Assembly: GCF_001039355.2 (NCBI RefSeq)
Contig: NW_019774525.1
Coordinates: 473,410 to 495,723 of the forward strand
DNA: 22,314 nucleotides
Origin: Lingula anatina
Lineage: Eukaryota; Brachiopoda; Lingulata; Lingulida; Lingulidae
Direction: 5' to 3'
Shown: positions 8,599-18,644 of the stretch, piece after piece
How the letters are laid out: every line of letters begins with the position of its first letter
Numbering within the stretch: the stretch's first letter is position 1
The notes under the pieces: generated by a model
The model's input: only the letters and a program-made list of their open reading frames with translations
What the model was told of the DNA's origin: nothing
Database searches by the model: none
Program-made: the position numbers and the translations under genes

Positions 8599-8823
8599 CA
8601 GGGTTACCACTTAATATGGAATATTATTTTTTGGCGAGTAAATTTTCTACAAAATATTTAATTTCTCTCTAACTTCTTTAAATCCAAAGCTGAGGTGTCA
8701 CTCCATGTGTAGCCAGGTGTGTTACCTAATTATCACACAACTCTCGAAACAATTGATGCATGCAGTTGCATGTTCTGTGGTCAGAAATGTGAGGGGTGGT
8801 CTTTTTTGCAATTTCTGCCCTTG

Positions 8824-8830
8824 TATAAAA
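8824..8830 (+). promoter_or_regulatory. TATA box of the transposase gene
   Basis: TATAAAA lies 88 bp before the presumed transposase ATG at 8918 and inside the element, at a plausible distance for its own promoter. Inferred from sequence and position only. Confidence 0.4.
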
Positions 8831-8917
8831 ACGCATGGGTTTGGTCAATCTTTGGAGTGTGTTTAGAGAAGCAACAAAGGGATCGCTCTGAAACTTGACA
8901 GGTACCTTAGTGAAGAT

Positions 8918-9941
8918 ATGGTTCGACAGCTAAGCAACGCAGCTTACTATGGGATTCTTGCTCTCAGAGAAAATGGCCAGAAACGGACAGCCATTGCCAG
9001 GTAATTCAACATTTATCAGGAACCGTTTTGAAGTCCTCCAAAGAAATGCTGCAACAGGGGCACCTACTCCAATACCTCGACCAGGGTGTCCGCGTATCAC
9101 ACCAAGAAGACAGGATCGCCTTCTCATTAGAGGACGCCGTGCTGGTCGTACAAAGACAACCAGTGTCCTCAGAAAAGAGAGTCAGAATGTCATTCAAACG
9201 CCCGTTTCAAGGTCCCACGTTAACAAGAGATTTCTGCAAGCCGGTTATTTTGCACGAAGGCCAGTAGGGAAACCTCTGTTAACAGCAGGTCATATACAGC
9301 GACGTCTGCAATGGGCTGGGGACCACGTGCGTTTGCAGCCAAAACACTGGAATCACGTTGTTTTCAGTGATAAGGCCAAATATGGATTTTTTAGGGTTGA
9401 TCGTCGAATCCGTGTCCACCGACGTGTACGAGGGGCATAAAACAATGATTGTGTACTGCCTAGGGTGCAAGCAGGGGATGGTAACGTCTCTGTTTGAGGA
9501 GCATTTCATGTCGGTGCTCAGAACCAGTTGGTTTTTCTAGGAGACAACTTCATCCAGGATTCCTACAGAGACATTCTACAGCAAACAATGCTTCGATTGG
9601 TAAGAGTCATCTTCAGGAACAACTTTGTGTACCAAGACGACTGCGCAACCCCACATCGAGGCCGCAGAATCACTGGTTTTCTTCAAAACCAATGAGTTCA
9701 GCAACTGCCCTGGCCTGCAAACTCTCCAGATATGAACCCAATTGAAAATCTGTGGGCGGAAGTAACTCACAGAATTAATAGCTATGGTCCTCGGCCGGTA
9801 AATAGTGATGAACTGCGACAGGCAAATATCACTGCGTGGAATGATATCCCCACCCAAACTCTAAAAAACGTGTCACAGGGTATGTCATGTAGGATGAGGG
9901 CGCTGCAAGCGGCTGCTGGAGGTCATACCCGAAATTACTGA
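8918..9941 (+). pseudogene. Tc1-like transposase, multiply broken
   Basis: The frame opens MVRQLSNAAYYGILALREN, the first helix-turn-helix. It meets TAA at 9002 and shifts frame, with an apparent short deletion in the DNA-binding helices near 9010-9020. The remaining frame holds the GCPRITPRRQDRLL linker, then the catalytic region: first Asp in FSDKAKY (codon 9369), second Asp in YQDDCATPH (9639), Glu in NPIENLW (9744). Thirty-four residues separate the last two, as in Tc1 elements. In-frame stops at 9438 (TAA), 9495 (TGA, where Trp is usual) and 9693 (TGA, where Gly is usual) break it; the final TGA is at 9939. All catalytic residues remain, so decay is moderate, but the gene is dead as read. 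Confidence 0.93.
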
Positions 9942-10261
9942 CTTTTCATGATTTACTGTAGTGAGTTCTTTGACTGTGTAATCTTATCACTGTCCGGAAG
10001 CTATCATTTTCTTTAATATCTTATCTTAAAGTTTATACTGACATCAAACTATTGATATGGTTTTCTGGGGATGTTCCTTTCTTTTGAATGGCATCTTATG
10101 TCAGATTTGATATTATTGACCAAAATATCTCACAACAGAAGACTGGATGTTATTATCACTCAGTGACATACTTTTTTAATGACTCAAGCCAAAAAAAAAA
10201 AATTAATCAGCACTCAAAAATAACAATGATAAAAAATATTCCATATTAAATAGTAACCCTG

Positions 10262-10590
10262 TATGTATTTGTTTATTTAAAACCGATGTAAAATATATCA
10301 TGTACATCCTAAACGTTCGAACATTTCTCAGAGCATGTTTTAATATACGCCTAGATAAGCTAAAATGCTGGCCTTAACAGCAATGGCATAGCACAGTTTT
10401 ACTTCTACATGTATGTCTCTAGAGGGCGTATTTTTTTTTCAAAATCTGCAAATTAATAAATTTATTAAAAATGTGCAACCTGTGGCGCCATATTATGTAC
10501 ACGAATTAAAAGCACACGTTTCTCCATCTGTCACGGAAAGGAATGAGAAACCAACAAGTGAGACACTCAATTGTTACCGGAATATAATAT
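10262..10590. repeat. diverged third copy of the 3' flank, right part
   Basis: Continues the paralogous alignment after the transposon. It matches about 1830-2400: aaaccgatgt, gagcatgttttaatata, a T-run followed by caaaatctgcaaattaat, tgtgcaacctgtggc, tatgtacacgaat-aaaagcacac and ccatctgtca. The match fades past about 10590. Confidence 0.75.
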
Positions 10591-12535
10591 ATATCACGCC
10601 TTACGCCTTGGGTTCCAGTGGAGTCGATCGTCTGGGCATCTGAGTATCGTGTTGTTTAATGGTGAAGTAACTGTCAGTACTTTGATGCCCTGAGTGCAGG
10701 TTTGACCCCCAAATAAGAAAATTAATGGTATAATTTATTTCATTTTTTTTTTAGGCAGGGATATGGCACTAGTTCTTTGCTACTGAGGGCGCATTCCTTT
10801 CATATCTCGGTGTGTATTATTTGTCCGTGTTCCGATATTTCGAAATTGAGTTGTGGAGACGTGTGACGTGAGGTCTTATTGATAAATCTTACACACAAGT
10901 ACGCTGCCATCATTGAACGTGTACATGTGACGTAGCAAGTTGTGGCCTACTATGACACGACTTACACATACACCCCATTTCCATAGATTTTTAGATCGAT
11001 CTATCCCTGTGGGGAGTCTCACTAGATTACTGTCAGCTTGGCCGGATTAAGCTGTAAGGGGGTAATTAACTATGGTGCGCGCTCGGCTGACTGCAATTTA
11101 GCGTGAACCCCCAGGGAGTTAATCTTTAGATCGATCTAAATCTCTGGGAAAGCACCCATATATTGCCTCAAGTAAGATATGCGTTTTGAACGTGTAACAG
11201 GCTGTTTACACGTGAGTGGAGAAGGCAAGCTTTTAGCGGCTATTTTCTTGAAAAAAGAAGTTTATTCTCTGCATTTAATATTTGGATTAACCGTTCAAGA
11301 TATATTTCACATAATTTATCTTGAGTTACAAAGTTAATTTATTTGTAAAACGTTTTTTTTTAAGATGTCTTCGCTGCGTTGCCCATGTTCTGGAATGACC
11401 TGACAGGGAGTTCCGCCATTTCAGGGTCCGCCGGACCCTCATTTTTTCAAACTAACAGTCTGGAGAGGCACCATTCTTAAAAAATGGGGGTCATATAACG
11501 CTTTTGAATCGTGGAGATTATACATCTGAATATCCGAGGTACAGCACATTTTCAAACGCGCAGTCCTTGTCCTTTCAATTCCAAAGCAAAGGTTTCGTAT
11601 TTAAGAGTCTCACCGCGGTTCAAGCATCAATTGTGATATCTTATACCAGCAAGTTACAAAACTTACAAACCCACACACTAACAGTCAGTGTCATGACCAT
11701 TTATTCACTTAATATTTGGTATTGTATAGTTTCAATTTCACAGCACTTACAGAGGTTTTTAACTTCCGGCCTTTTATTCTGTTTTAAATTAAAATTCATA
11801 AAATCCTTTTAATTTCTATTTTCCAACTTCCCATACTATGTGTGATTTTTAATTATGGTTTTAAATTATAAACTGATTCTACAGGGATCCTGTTTTTTGA
11901 TGTGAACCCTCAGATTCAGAAACCATGTGTTTTGAGAAACAGAGGGTCCAGAACTTCCATTAATCACTCCTGTCAAATATGTGTATTAATCGTGCATTTT
12001 TTTTGTAGTCAAGATGAACGATTTACGCATTTTCTAAAGGGAATTGTAGTGTATTCTAACATGAGACAGATGAGAAGAATTTAGGGCACCATCTTTATAC
12101 TGTATAAGAAAGGTGTGACTAATTCATGATCAACCATTTTGTTTTCAAGACCAGAGACCTTCTACATGTACAAAACTATAAAATAGACGACCTTAAACAG
12201 CCCAATTACCTTCATTTGAGGTTGTGATAAATGTGACAGCCTATCACCCCATCTGGTGTGCTACAGTATTTAGTCGTGAGATCATAAAGTTCACAATAAT
12301 AAGAGAAGATGATAATCAGACATAATCCATGCTGGATTTACAGCTTACTAGGAAAAATGACATTTAAGGAGTGATTCATTAGCTTCATGGCATTTAAAAC
12401 AAGTATTACTCATACCTTTCGTTTTGGCAGAAAATTGGAAAGTGTTTACTTCCGACTTCATAATGGGCGGCGTGAGAGGATTTTATTGTTTACCCGCGGG
12501 ATTTTTGGCCTTGATGACTTTGTAAACTATTCTAT
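10591..12535. other. unassigned non-coding stretch of the middle unit
   Basis: By position this is where the ankyrin gene of the middle unit should lie, but no ankyrin, RHIM or CIDE-N codons are recognisable on either strand. Open frames near 10413 and 11504 have no recognisable family. Two related palindromic patches occur at about 10970-11025 and 11110-11150. Otherwise nothing can be supported. Confidence 0.5.
10970..11150. repeat. paired palindromes with TAGATCGATCTA core
   Basis: TAGATCGATCTA at 10992-11003 sits between CCCCA and TGGGG. TTTAGATCGATCTAAA at 11125-11140 sits between CCCAG and CTGGG. The two imperfect hairpins lie about 135 bp apart. They could be the ends of a small foldback element; no clear target duplication is seen. 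Confidence 0.4.
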
Positions 12536-12539
12536 GTAC

Positions 12540-13960
12540 CTGTATCTCTGTGTGTGGTCAGATTAGTCTACCACGATTTAATGACCTGTGTTCTTAGAAA
12601 TTAAGTCTGCGCCACGAAATGGTGGATTTGCCTATCAAACGAGTATGTGGTCGCGGGGTATGTTTCTACCTAAGCCATTGTCATTGATACAGAATCTACT
12701 CTTCTCTCTGTTTTAATTAAATCTATACCAAATTACACTGTACTTGTCTGAAAAAAGCTGTTTTGTAAATCGAACTTGGATAGCGTTGCCACGTATATTG
12801 ATGGTGACATTACAATTTAATAGAAACTTGGATAGTATCATTTACTATATTATTAACGTTCCCGCGCGATTTGTCAACACTCATGCCTTTGTAAACCTCC
12901 TTCTGGACCTTCAGTGTACTGCAATCCTCTGATCTGTTTCTGCAGAAAAGGCGTCTCGGCCACACAAAATGGCGCATTACCTGTAGCCCATCAAGTGATC
13001 GATCAAGCCTTTCTTTGCTTGACGGGAATTTTTCTACCTCATCCATTGTTTAGTGTTTTGCGTCATTGTATTGTGTTTACCTGTGAGTTCACAGGGAATG
13101 CACTCAATTAGGGCCTCGATTTTTTTTAAAATTTTATAACTTAAAGGTGATACACCCTCTCTCTTTCTCTCTGATAGCATTACGACAGTTTTTTTTCTTT
13201 TCAAATACAGGTACATGTACCAAATGTTTGACGCCATTGTGTTTAAATTGCACGGAGAATGTACACAATGAGATCAAAAATCATGTGAATGAATATTTTC
13301 CTCCTATTTTAAAACGTGACACCCCTTTTTTCCAAACTCAATTGACTATTTAGTTAAGCAAGACTTTTAAGTAAAGACGTCAAATATTAAGCAACGCCCA
13401 CCTTTCTCTCTATTCCCATGCTCCTCCTCACACACACATATTCATGTAGTTTAACAGATTTAACACCCATACCTTTTTTAACTTCTTCTGGACCTGTTCC
13501 TCTCTGTGTGCTACAGCTTGTCAGATCATACTACCGCTATCATCTGATCTGTGTTCTTTTGAAAAGTGTTCGGCAACACGAAATGGCGGATTAACCAATA
13601 AAACGGATATGCGGTCGATCAAGACTTAATTATTTCTCTGCCTCGGCGGGTGTTTTTCTACCTAATCGATTGTCAAATGTTTAGCCTCATTGTATTTGTC
13701 AGCTCGCGGGGAAAGCACAGAATGACCCCGTTAAGGTCAGACATAGTGTGTCTGAATTTTTATTGGCTCCTTTTAATCAACTGTAAAATTGGAACCTTAT
13801 TATTTATATTTAGATTTATTAACTTAAAGGTGATAAAGTCTCTCTCTCTTTATCCTTTATAGCTTTACTATACTAGTTCAAAGCTTGTCTCAGTTTTCGG
13901 CTTTACGACAGGTATTTTTCTTTTCAAATGTTAATTTTAACTGTAATATGTATGGCACGG
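12540..13960. repeat. degenerate tandem repeat, about three units
   Basis: Three imperfect units share, in order: cttctggacct (12900, 13489), a cacgaaatggcggatt-like string (12615, 12962, 13577), tttctacctaa-c-attgtc (12664, 13029, 13652), ttaaaggtgata with a CT tract (13141, 13823) and tttttcttttcaaat (13190, 13915). Spacing between units 2 and 3 is about 620-720 bp. No coding potential is conserved among the units. Confidence 0.6.
12748..12898. repeat. relic 5' flank of an ankyrin gene unit
   Basis: Resembles the sequence immediately upstream of gene A's first visible acceptor (7996-8155). No CIDE-N exon can be read beside it, so only the flank of the middle unit remains. Confidence 0.6.
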
Positions 13961-14320
13961 CGCTAAATAATGGTTGTTTTGTCACAATTTGCTTGAAATA
14001 TATGCATGCTGTTGATATTTGATTTTTTTGGGGGGGAGGGATGTTGGTGGGTGAGTGGGTATTTTAGTACGGGGTATTTCAGAAGCTAGGGGTGAGGGGC
14101 ATGACCCTAGTGTCGTCCCCGGGGCCGAAATTACTGCTTGATTTTGTTAACACGTTGCAGAAACTTGAACACATTATGGACTGGTGAGACAGGAGTGGTA
14201 GTACTGGGAATGGAAGTCCGGGGTCCCATATGATTATAGTACAGGTTAGGGTGAGCCGGATAATGGGACGGATGCATAAAACTGAAGACAGTTCCTAGAA
14301 GATAATTATCCCAGTCACAC

Positions 14321-14549
14321 CGGTGTCATGTACCAAGAAGGTCCCCCATGACAGAAAGTCCGGGACCCGTTATTTCAGAAACCAGGGGTCCGTAGGTCCT
14401 AGGACCGTAGGACCCCTGGTTTCTGAAATAACGGGTCTCGGACTCTGTATCATGGTAATTATAATTAATATACAGGGTCCCCCTGTACCCTAGAAGCTAG
14501 GGTAACCGCCGGACCCTAGAATGGTAGGACTTTGTGTTGCTTGACACCG
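14321..14549. mobile_element. MITE-like palindromic insertion
   Basis: A 229-bp stretch present only in the right copy of block 1. It begins CGGTGTCA and ends TGACACCG, an exact 8-bp terminal inverted repeat. It holds a long palindrome (14358-14443) and a second small hairpin (taccctagaagctaggg). Flanking bases cagtcaca and cactaccaca could be a decayed 8-bp target duplication. It has no coding capacity and is probably a small non-autonomous element of unknown family. Confidence 0.55.
14358..14443. repeat. 86-bp near-perfect palindrome
   Basis: Two 34-nt arms (14358-14391 and 14410-14443) are reverse complements with one mismatch. The centre contains the perfect 12-bp palindrome GGTCCTAGGACC, so the whole forms one hairpin or cruciform. 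Part of the arm (tatttcagaa) echoes the host block at about 371 and 14073. Confidence 0.9.
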
Positions 14550-15298
14550 CACTACCACAATGTCAGAAATTTAGTAGATCCATCAGTGACGGCCACCAGA
14601 CAGAAAGTGGGAGGGAACAGTACAAGTACATCAAGCAAACTCTAAACTACATGGTTCGGGAGATAATGAGCTGTAATTTACAAGGAAAACTGGACGTAGA
14701 ATAAATTTTATTATTATTTTTTCACATTGATCCATTTTTATCAATATAAAAGTGATGCTTTTGAATGTGTACCAATTTCCGTCATTGCGAATGGAGCTTA
14801 CGAGTACGGTGACAGATGTTAAAATGTACATGTTCTCTCTTATATGACGGAGTCGTTGATCTTCTTCATTGCATGTACTGGTAGGGTACTCTCTACCAAA
14901 GGTTTCCTATTTTCACTTGTAGCTGATCATCCAAGATAGGATGTTAAACTGCATACTTTATCACAAAGACTAAGTGTCAGCGATTGTATAGAAAATTATA
15001 AGTACTTGCAAGCAATTCTGCTTTGTATAAATGTGAACTATTTGAACTTGCCATGATATTTTTATGATCCTACTGCAGTGCAATAATAATATAATTGTTA
15101 GAATGGGTGAAGATAAAATAAGTTTGTAAATAGTTGATTATTGATTACAAGTATATGAAATGTTTCTTTTAAGAGTTGGTTTTGAAGAAATTAACTAAAT
15201 CCAATTTTATCGTCAAGTAAGAAAAATGTGATACGAACAACAATGAAAATAACGACGAAAACATCGTCAACATGAAAAACAGTAACAGTAAAAACTTC

Positions 15299-15460
15299 TG
15301 CAAATAAAGGTATCGAAAGTAGCATCAAAGACATCGTCGCCAGTTAAAAATACTGCAAAGAAAATGATGAACACATTGTTAAAGACAGCATCGGCAGCTA
15401 AAACTGTATACTGCAAAAAAGTAATCGACGACAGTGTCAAACACAACGTCGCCCGAACAC
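15299..15460 (+). repeat. degenerate 55-58 bp tandem repeat, possibly ex-coding
   Basis: Units start with TGCAAA at 15299, 15354 and 15412 and share an AAAGACA-C-TCG-CAG stretch. On the plus strand the frame reads Lys/Ser/Thr-rich peptide such as KTSSPVKNTAKK and LLKTASAAKTVYCKK, ending at TGA near 15475. It resembles the stalk of a surface protein, but frames break between units. Likely a relic. Confidence 0.4.
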
Positions 15461-15805
15461 CCAAAATTCAACCATGACAAAGCAGCTGCTTTATCTGTAG
15501 GTGAAATATTGTTTACCAAATTATTTTATAATTCTCACCCATTCCTTTACCCCACAACTATTAACCAAAACTTGGTTTAGGTGCAAGTGAGCCTCAATTG
15601 GTTATTTTATGTCTATGACCAAAGGGTTCGAAGCACAGAGAATTTTGCATCCCGCACAGAGGTAAATGTTTTGGATATCTTTTCATATGTCACAACATTG
15701 ATAATTATAAACATAATTCTTATGTAATATCGCGTGGGTATTTTACTCATTGGTCTTTCTATTATATTTGTAACGACTCGTTTTCTTATATGTTTTTAAT
15801 TACAG

Positions 15806-15891
15806 GATATCCCAGTACTGGGCTTGGAATTGGATAATCTGCAGGAGCTGTAGTTATAGTTGGCCTATGCACTACTAGTACTACGACGAAG
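15806..15891 (+). pseudogene. possible broken transmembrane exon
   Basis: The stretch lies between a good acceptor (tttttaattacag) and a donor (gtaata). One frame reads YPSTGLGIG, a TAA stop, then SAGAVVIVGLCTTSTTTK, like a single membrane-spanning segment followed by a Thr-rich end. The stop and lack of a partner exon in frame argue for a relic or for chance. Confidence 0.25.
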
Positions 15892-16419
15892 GTAATATTA
15901 TCTTCTACCCTGTGCCCACGTTGAAGTTAAGACTTAAGATCTTAAATGAAACATTTATGTCTGAGCATAAAATGCGTATGGGCTCTTAATATATGAGGTA
16001 CACATACATGTCCCTGTATAAGCGTGAATTAACGAGAGGTAGGACTGATTCGCCTTCTCAGACAGCATCTGTTTACCGCCAGTAGATTTGCGCCTGAAAG
16101 TTAGACAATACAACAGTACATTCATATTGCTCGGTGTAAAGATTTGTATAAAACGTTTTTAGGGATAGTTTAATGTCAAAAAGGCTTTTCAGAAGTATCA
16201 AACAGACAGACATCAAGTGACCACCAAATCTGGCTGACCAATAGCCTACACATGAAGTATGAACTAGTTGGCTAGAAATGTTTTTACAATGACAGACAAT
16301 AGAAAATGACCATCTTCCCAGCGTCACTAGGTTTAAGCACCAAGAATTACTTAACCATCTCTAGATTAACTATCAGGTAATTTCTGAAATGATTGTCTTA
16401 TTAATGTTAATCTGCACTG

Positions 16420-18370
16420 GCCATTAAATTTGTTTGTAGATAATACGTTAGAAAATAATAAGGGCGACAAATATAAAAACGCACACATTATAAATGCATT
16501 AAATGTATTTCATTTATTGTAAGCTATTAGGTGTTGTGTGGCACAAATTTAATCCAGTGGGGTTTACATGTAAAATGGCACAACTCATTATATTACCTAC
16601 GTATCAATGGTCTGATGAATATTAAGAATACTCGCAAACAATATGAATTTCATTATCCACTAAGGGAAATAACAGTATGGAAGAGAATTTCTTGATTTTT
16701 TTCTTCTGGTGTATACCCAAATTGTTTTTGGTGAGCAAAAGTTGTGAATGTTTTTTTTTTACTATGTTATGGTCATTTTAATAAATAGGTAGACTAAATG
16801 ATATAATATGATACGTATTACTGTTTATCCGTATATATATATAACCAGTGTTACGGCTTACTATGTACAATCTAAATATTTGAATATGCAATTTCTAAGA
16901 GCATGTTTTAACACAAGCCAAATGGTGTAATCGGCGAAGTAAGTCAAAGTACAAATATATCTCTTATACCTGTAGATGCCCGACGCTTTGGATATTTATC
17001 CCACGAGCTTATTTGCACGATGTTTGAAGGATTACTGTAAAAATACCATAGCGTTAGCAATCACACTGCACATACAGCTGCATTGTATACTTCTAATGAT
17101 TACTATCCATTCACAAAAAGTGCATATTCTAGGAAACAACACCAAATCTTGTCAAAGAAACAAACAATTTTGCAGCATTCCCATTAGTCGCTCGAGGTTT
17201 AGGATAGCTATGCACGGCGTTTTTTTTTTTTTTCAAAATCTACAAATGAATTACTGTATTGACTGATTAATTGATAAATATGCAACCTGTGACAATAATT
17301 TAACAGCTATAATATGTACACGAATCAAAAGCACACGTTTCCCCATCAGTCATGTAAATGAAAGAGAAACTAACAAGCAAGGCACCCAGTCATTTAATTG
17401 TCACCTGCATATTTGCTCTTTTGGAAGGTGATCAACAACGTATTTGGCTCATTTTTCACTACTACAATTCAAATATATTTACAACACTGCGCCAACTTCT
17501 TCGTTTCCTGAAATACCTATATTTCTTTTAAAACACATAGACACACACACACACACACAGGAATACACACAAAATATGAATATATTATATACTATTGCCT
17601 ATTGTAGAGAGAGGGAGAGAAAGGAAGAGACTAAAATGCACTTTCGGAAACAATGTACTAATTTAATGAAGTCCTTTTTTAAAAGTGCAATGTCGCCATT
17701 TTGAAAATACCCCGTCTTGGTTTAACATTCAGTAGTACGTCTGCTTTACAGGAGCCCACTTCTCGTTCCTATATAAAAATCAAATAAAATTTACCTTATT
17801 CTTCGCATAAATCACTACTGGTCTTTCTATTTTAATTTCTTGCATGTTATGAGGGAACATTCGATGAAAGGAATCGAGAGAATCATATTTGTGGGAACTT
17901 ATTTTCTGCATTTCCCATTTACAGGTTTGCATTATACGTGTCTCTCTTATTACTAAAATCAGAATATTAGCAATGGCTATTAAGATTACATCATTGTGTA
18001 TGAATCGATTATGAAAAAGGGCAATGAATTGGTACCCTTACACCGCACGTTAATGGTTCGAATACCTCAATTCATTCCTCTTCGTCTGTTTTCTTGGTGT
18101 TTGTTTCCTTTTCAAAATGTTTGGAAGAATCATCGTCTGGATTTAGTTTCGCCAAACAAGAGAAGCCTCCCGTCATCAACCGCTGGACTGAAATAAAAAG
18201 TTCAAAAAGAAAAATGCATAAGAAATAAACAATTCTCATGATAGACCAAGCATAAAAACTTTATTCTGACACTACACTAATTTCTTTCAGCGTGCCGGGA
18301 AAAATTAGAACTTTCGTAGTATACACATTGCATGTTTAAATACATGAGTGTTGATGAGTTCTGTCCTTTA
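16420..18370. other. 3' flank of gene B, no gene seen
   Basis: Intergenic DNA homologous to 1400-3366, with AC (about 17541-17558) and interrupted GA (about 17605-17630) microsatellites. Small frames here are shifted relative to copy A. A likely ATTAAA signal for gene B (minus strand) lies near 18385. Confidence 0.55.
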
Positions 18371-18527
18371 GTGTATTTTGTTAAGTTTAATGTAAATGCA
18401 AAAGTGCATGTCAATTCTATTTGATTAAATACATATAGTTGGTCGAATATAGTTTTTTACTTTGTGGTTCCACTAGTCGAATATAGCTTACATATACAGG
18501 GAGAACGACTCATCGCCAAAGACAATA

Positions 18528-18644
18528 TCAAAACTGCATACTTATATCGTGAAGCTGGATCTTCAACTCATCAACTGTGACGTCAGTGTCAAGGTCATGC
18601 TCTAGTAAATCCATAATTTCTTTGACAGGTTGTTGGATGCTATC
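18528..18644 (-). CDS. gene B tail exon
   Basis: 117 nt in phase 0 after TTCTTACAG, identical to gene A's last exon, ending DISMQF then TGA. The strict match agrees with the near-identity of the surrounding intron and 3' flank. Confidence 0.82.
   Translation of the reverse strand, partial: DSIQQPVKEIMDLLEHDLDTDVTVDELKIQLHDISMQF

Larger units (their letters stand above)
8599..10261 (+). mobile_element. Tc1-like DNA transposon (decayed, 34-residue D-E spacing)
   Basis: A 1663-bp element bounded by TA target duplications (8597-8598 and 10262-10263). The terminal inverted repeats begin cagggttac and match at about 25 of the first 27 bases (8599-8625 against 10261-10235). Inside are a TATA-like box at 8824 and a broken transposase on the plus strand. 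The empty site is visible in the paralogous flanks near 1800 and 16820, where the sequence runs on without the element. Tc1/mariner elements move by cut and paste into TA. This copy cannot make its own transposase. Confidence 0.92.
14001..14775. repeat. duplicated block 1, right copy
   Basis: Counterpart of 311-859, in the same orientation, on the 3' side of gene B. It differs chiefly by the 229-bp insertion at 14321-14549. Beyond 14775 the two copies part company until about 16352. Confidence 0.8.
14776..16351. other. copy-B-specific interval, relics only
   Basis: This interval is not shared with the corresponding 860-1393. It contains a degenerate tandem repeat (15299-15460) and a possible broken transmembrane exon (15806-15891). 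No intact gene can be supported. Confidence 0.5.

Noticed and set aside
8930-9857. Minus-strand and alternate-frame open frames within the Tc1-like element
   Set aside because: They overlap the recognised transposase frame and show no domain.
11504-12084. Open frames in the middle unit as a surviving gene
   Set aside because: No repeat, motif or splice structure resembles the ankyrin gene or any known family; lengths are within chance for this composition.
15267-15464. A minus-strand Phe/Cys-rich frame as a small secreted protein
   Set aside because: It is the antisense of a degenerate tandem repeat, with no upstream signals.
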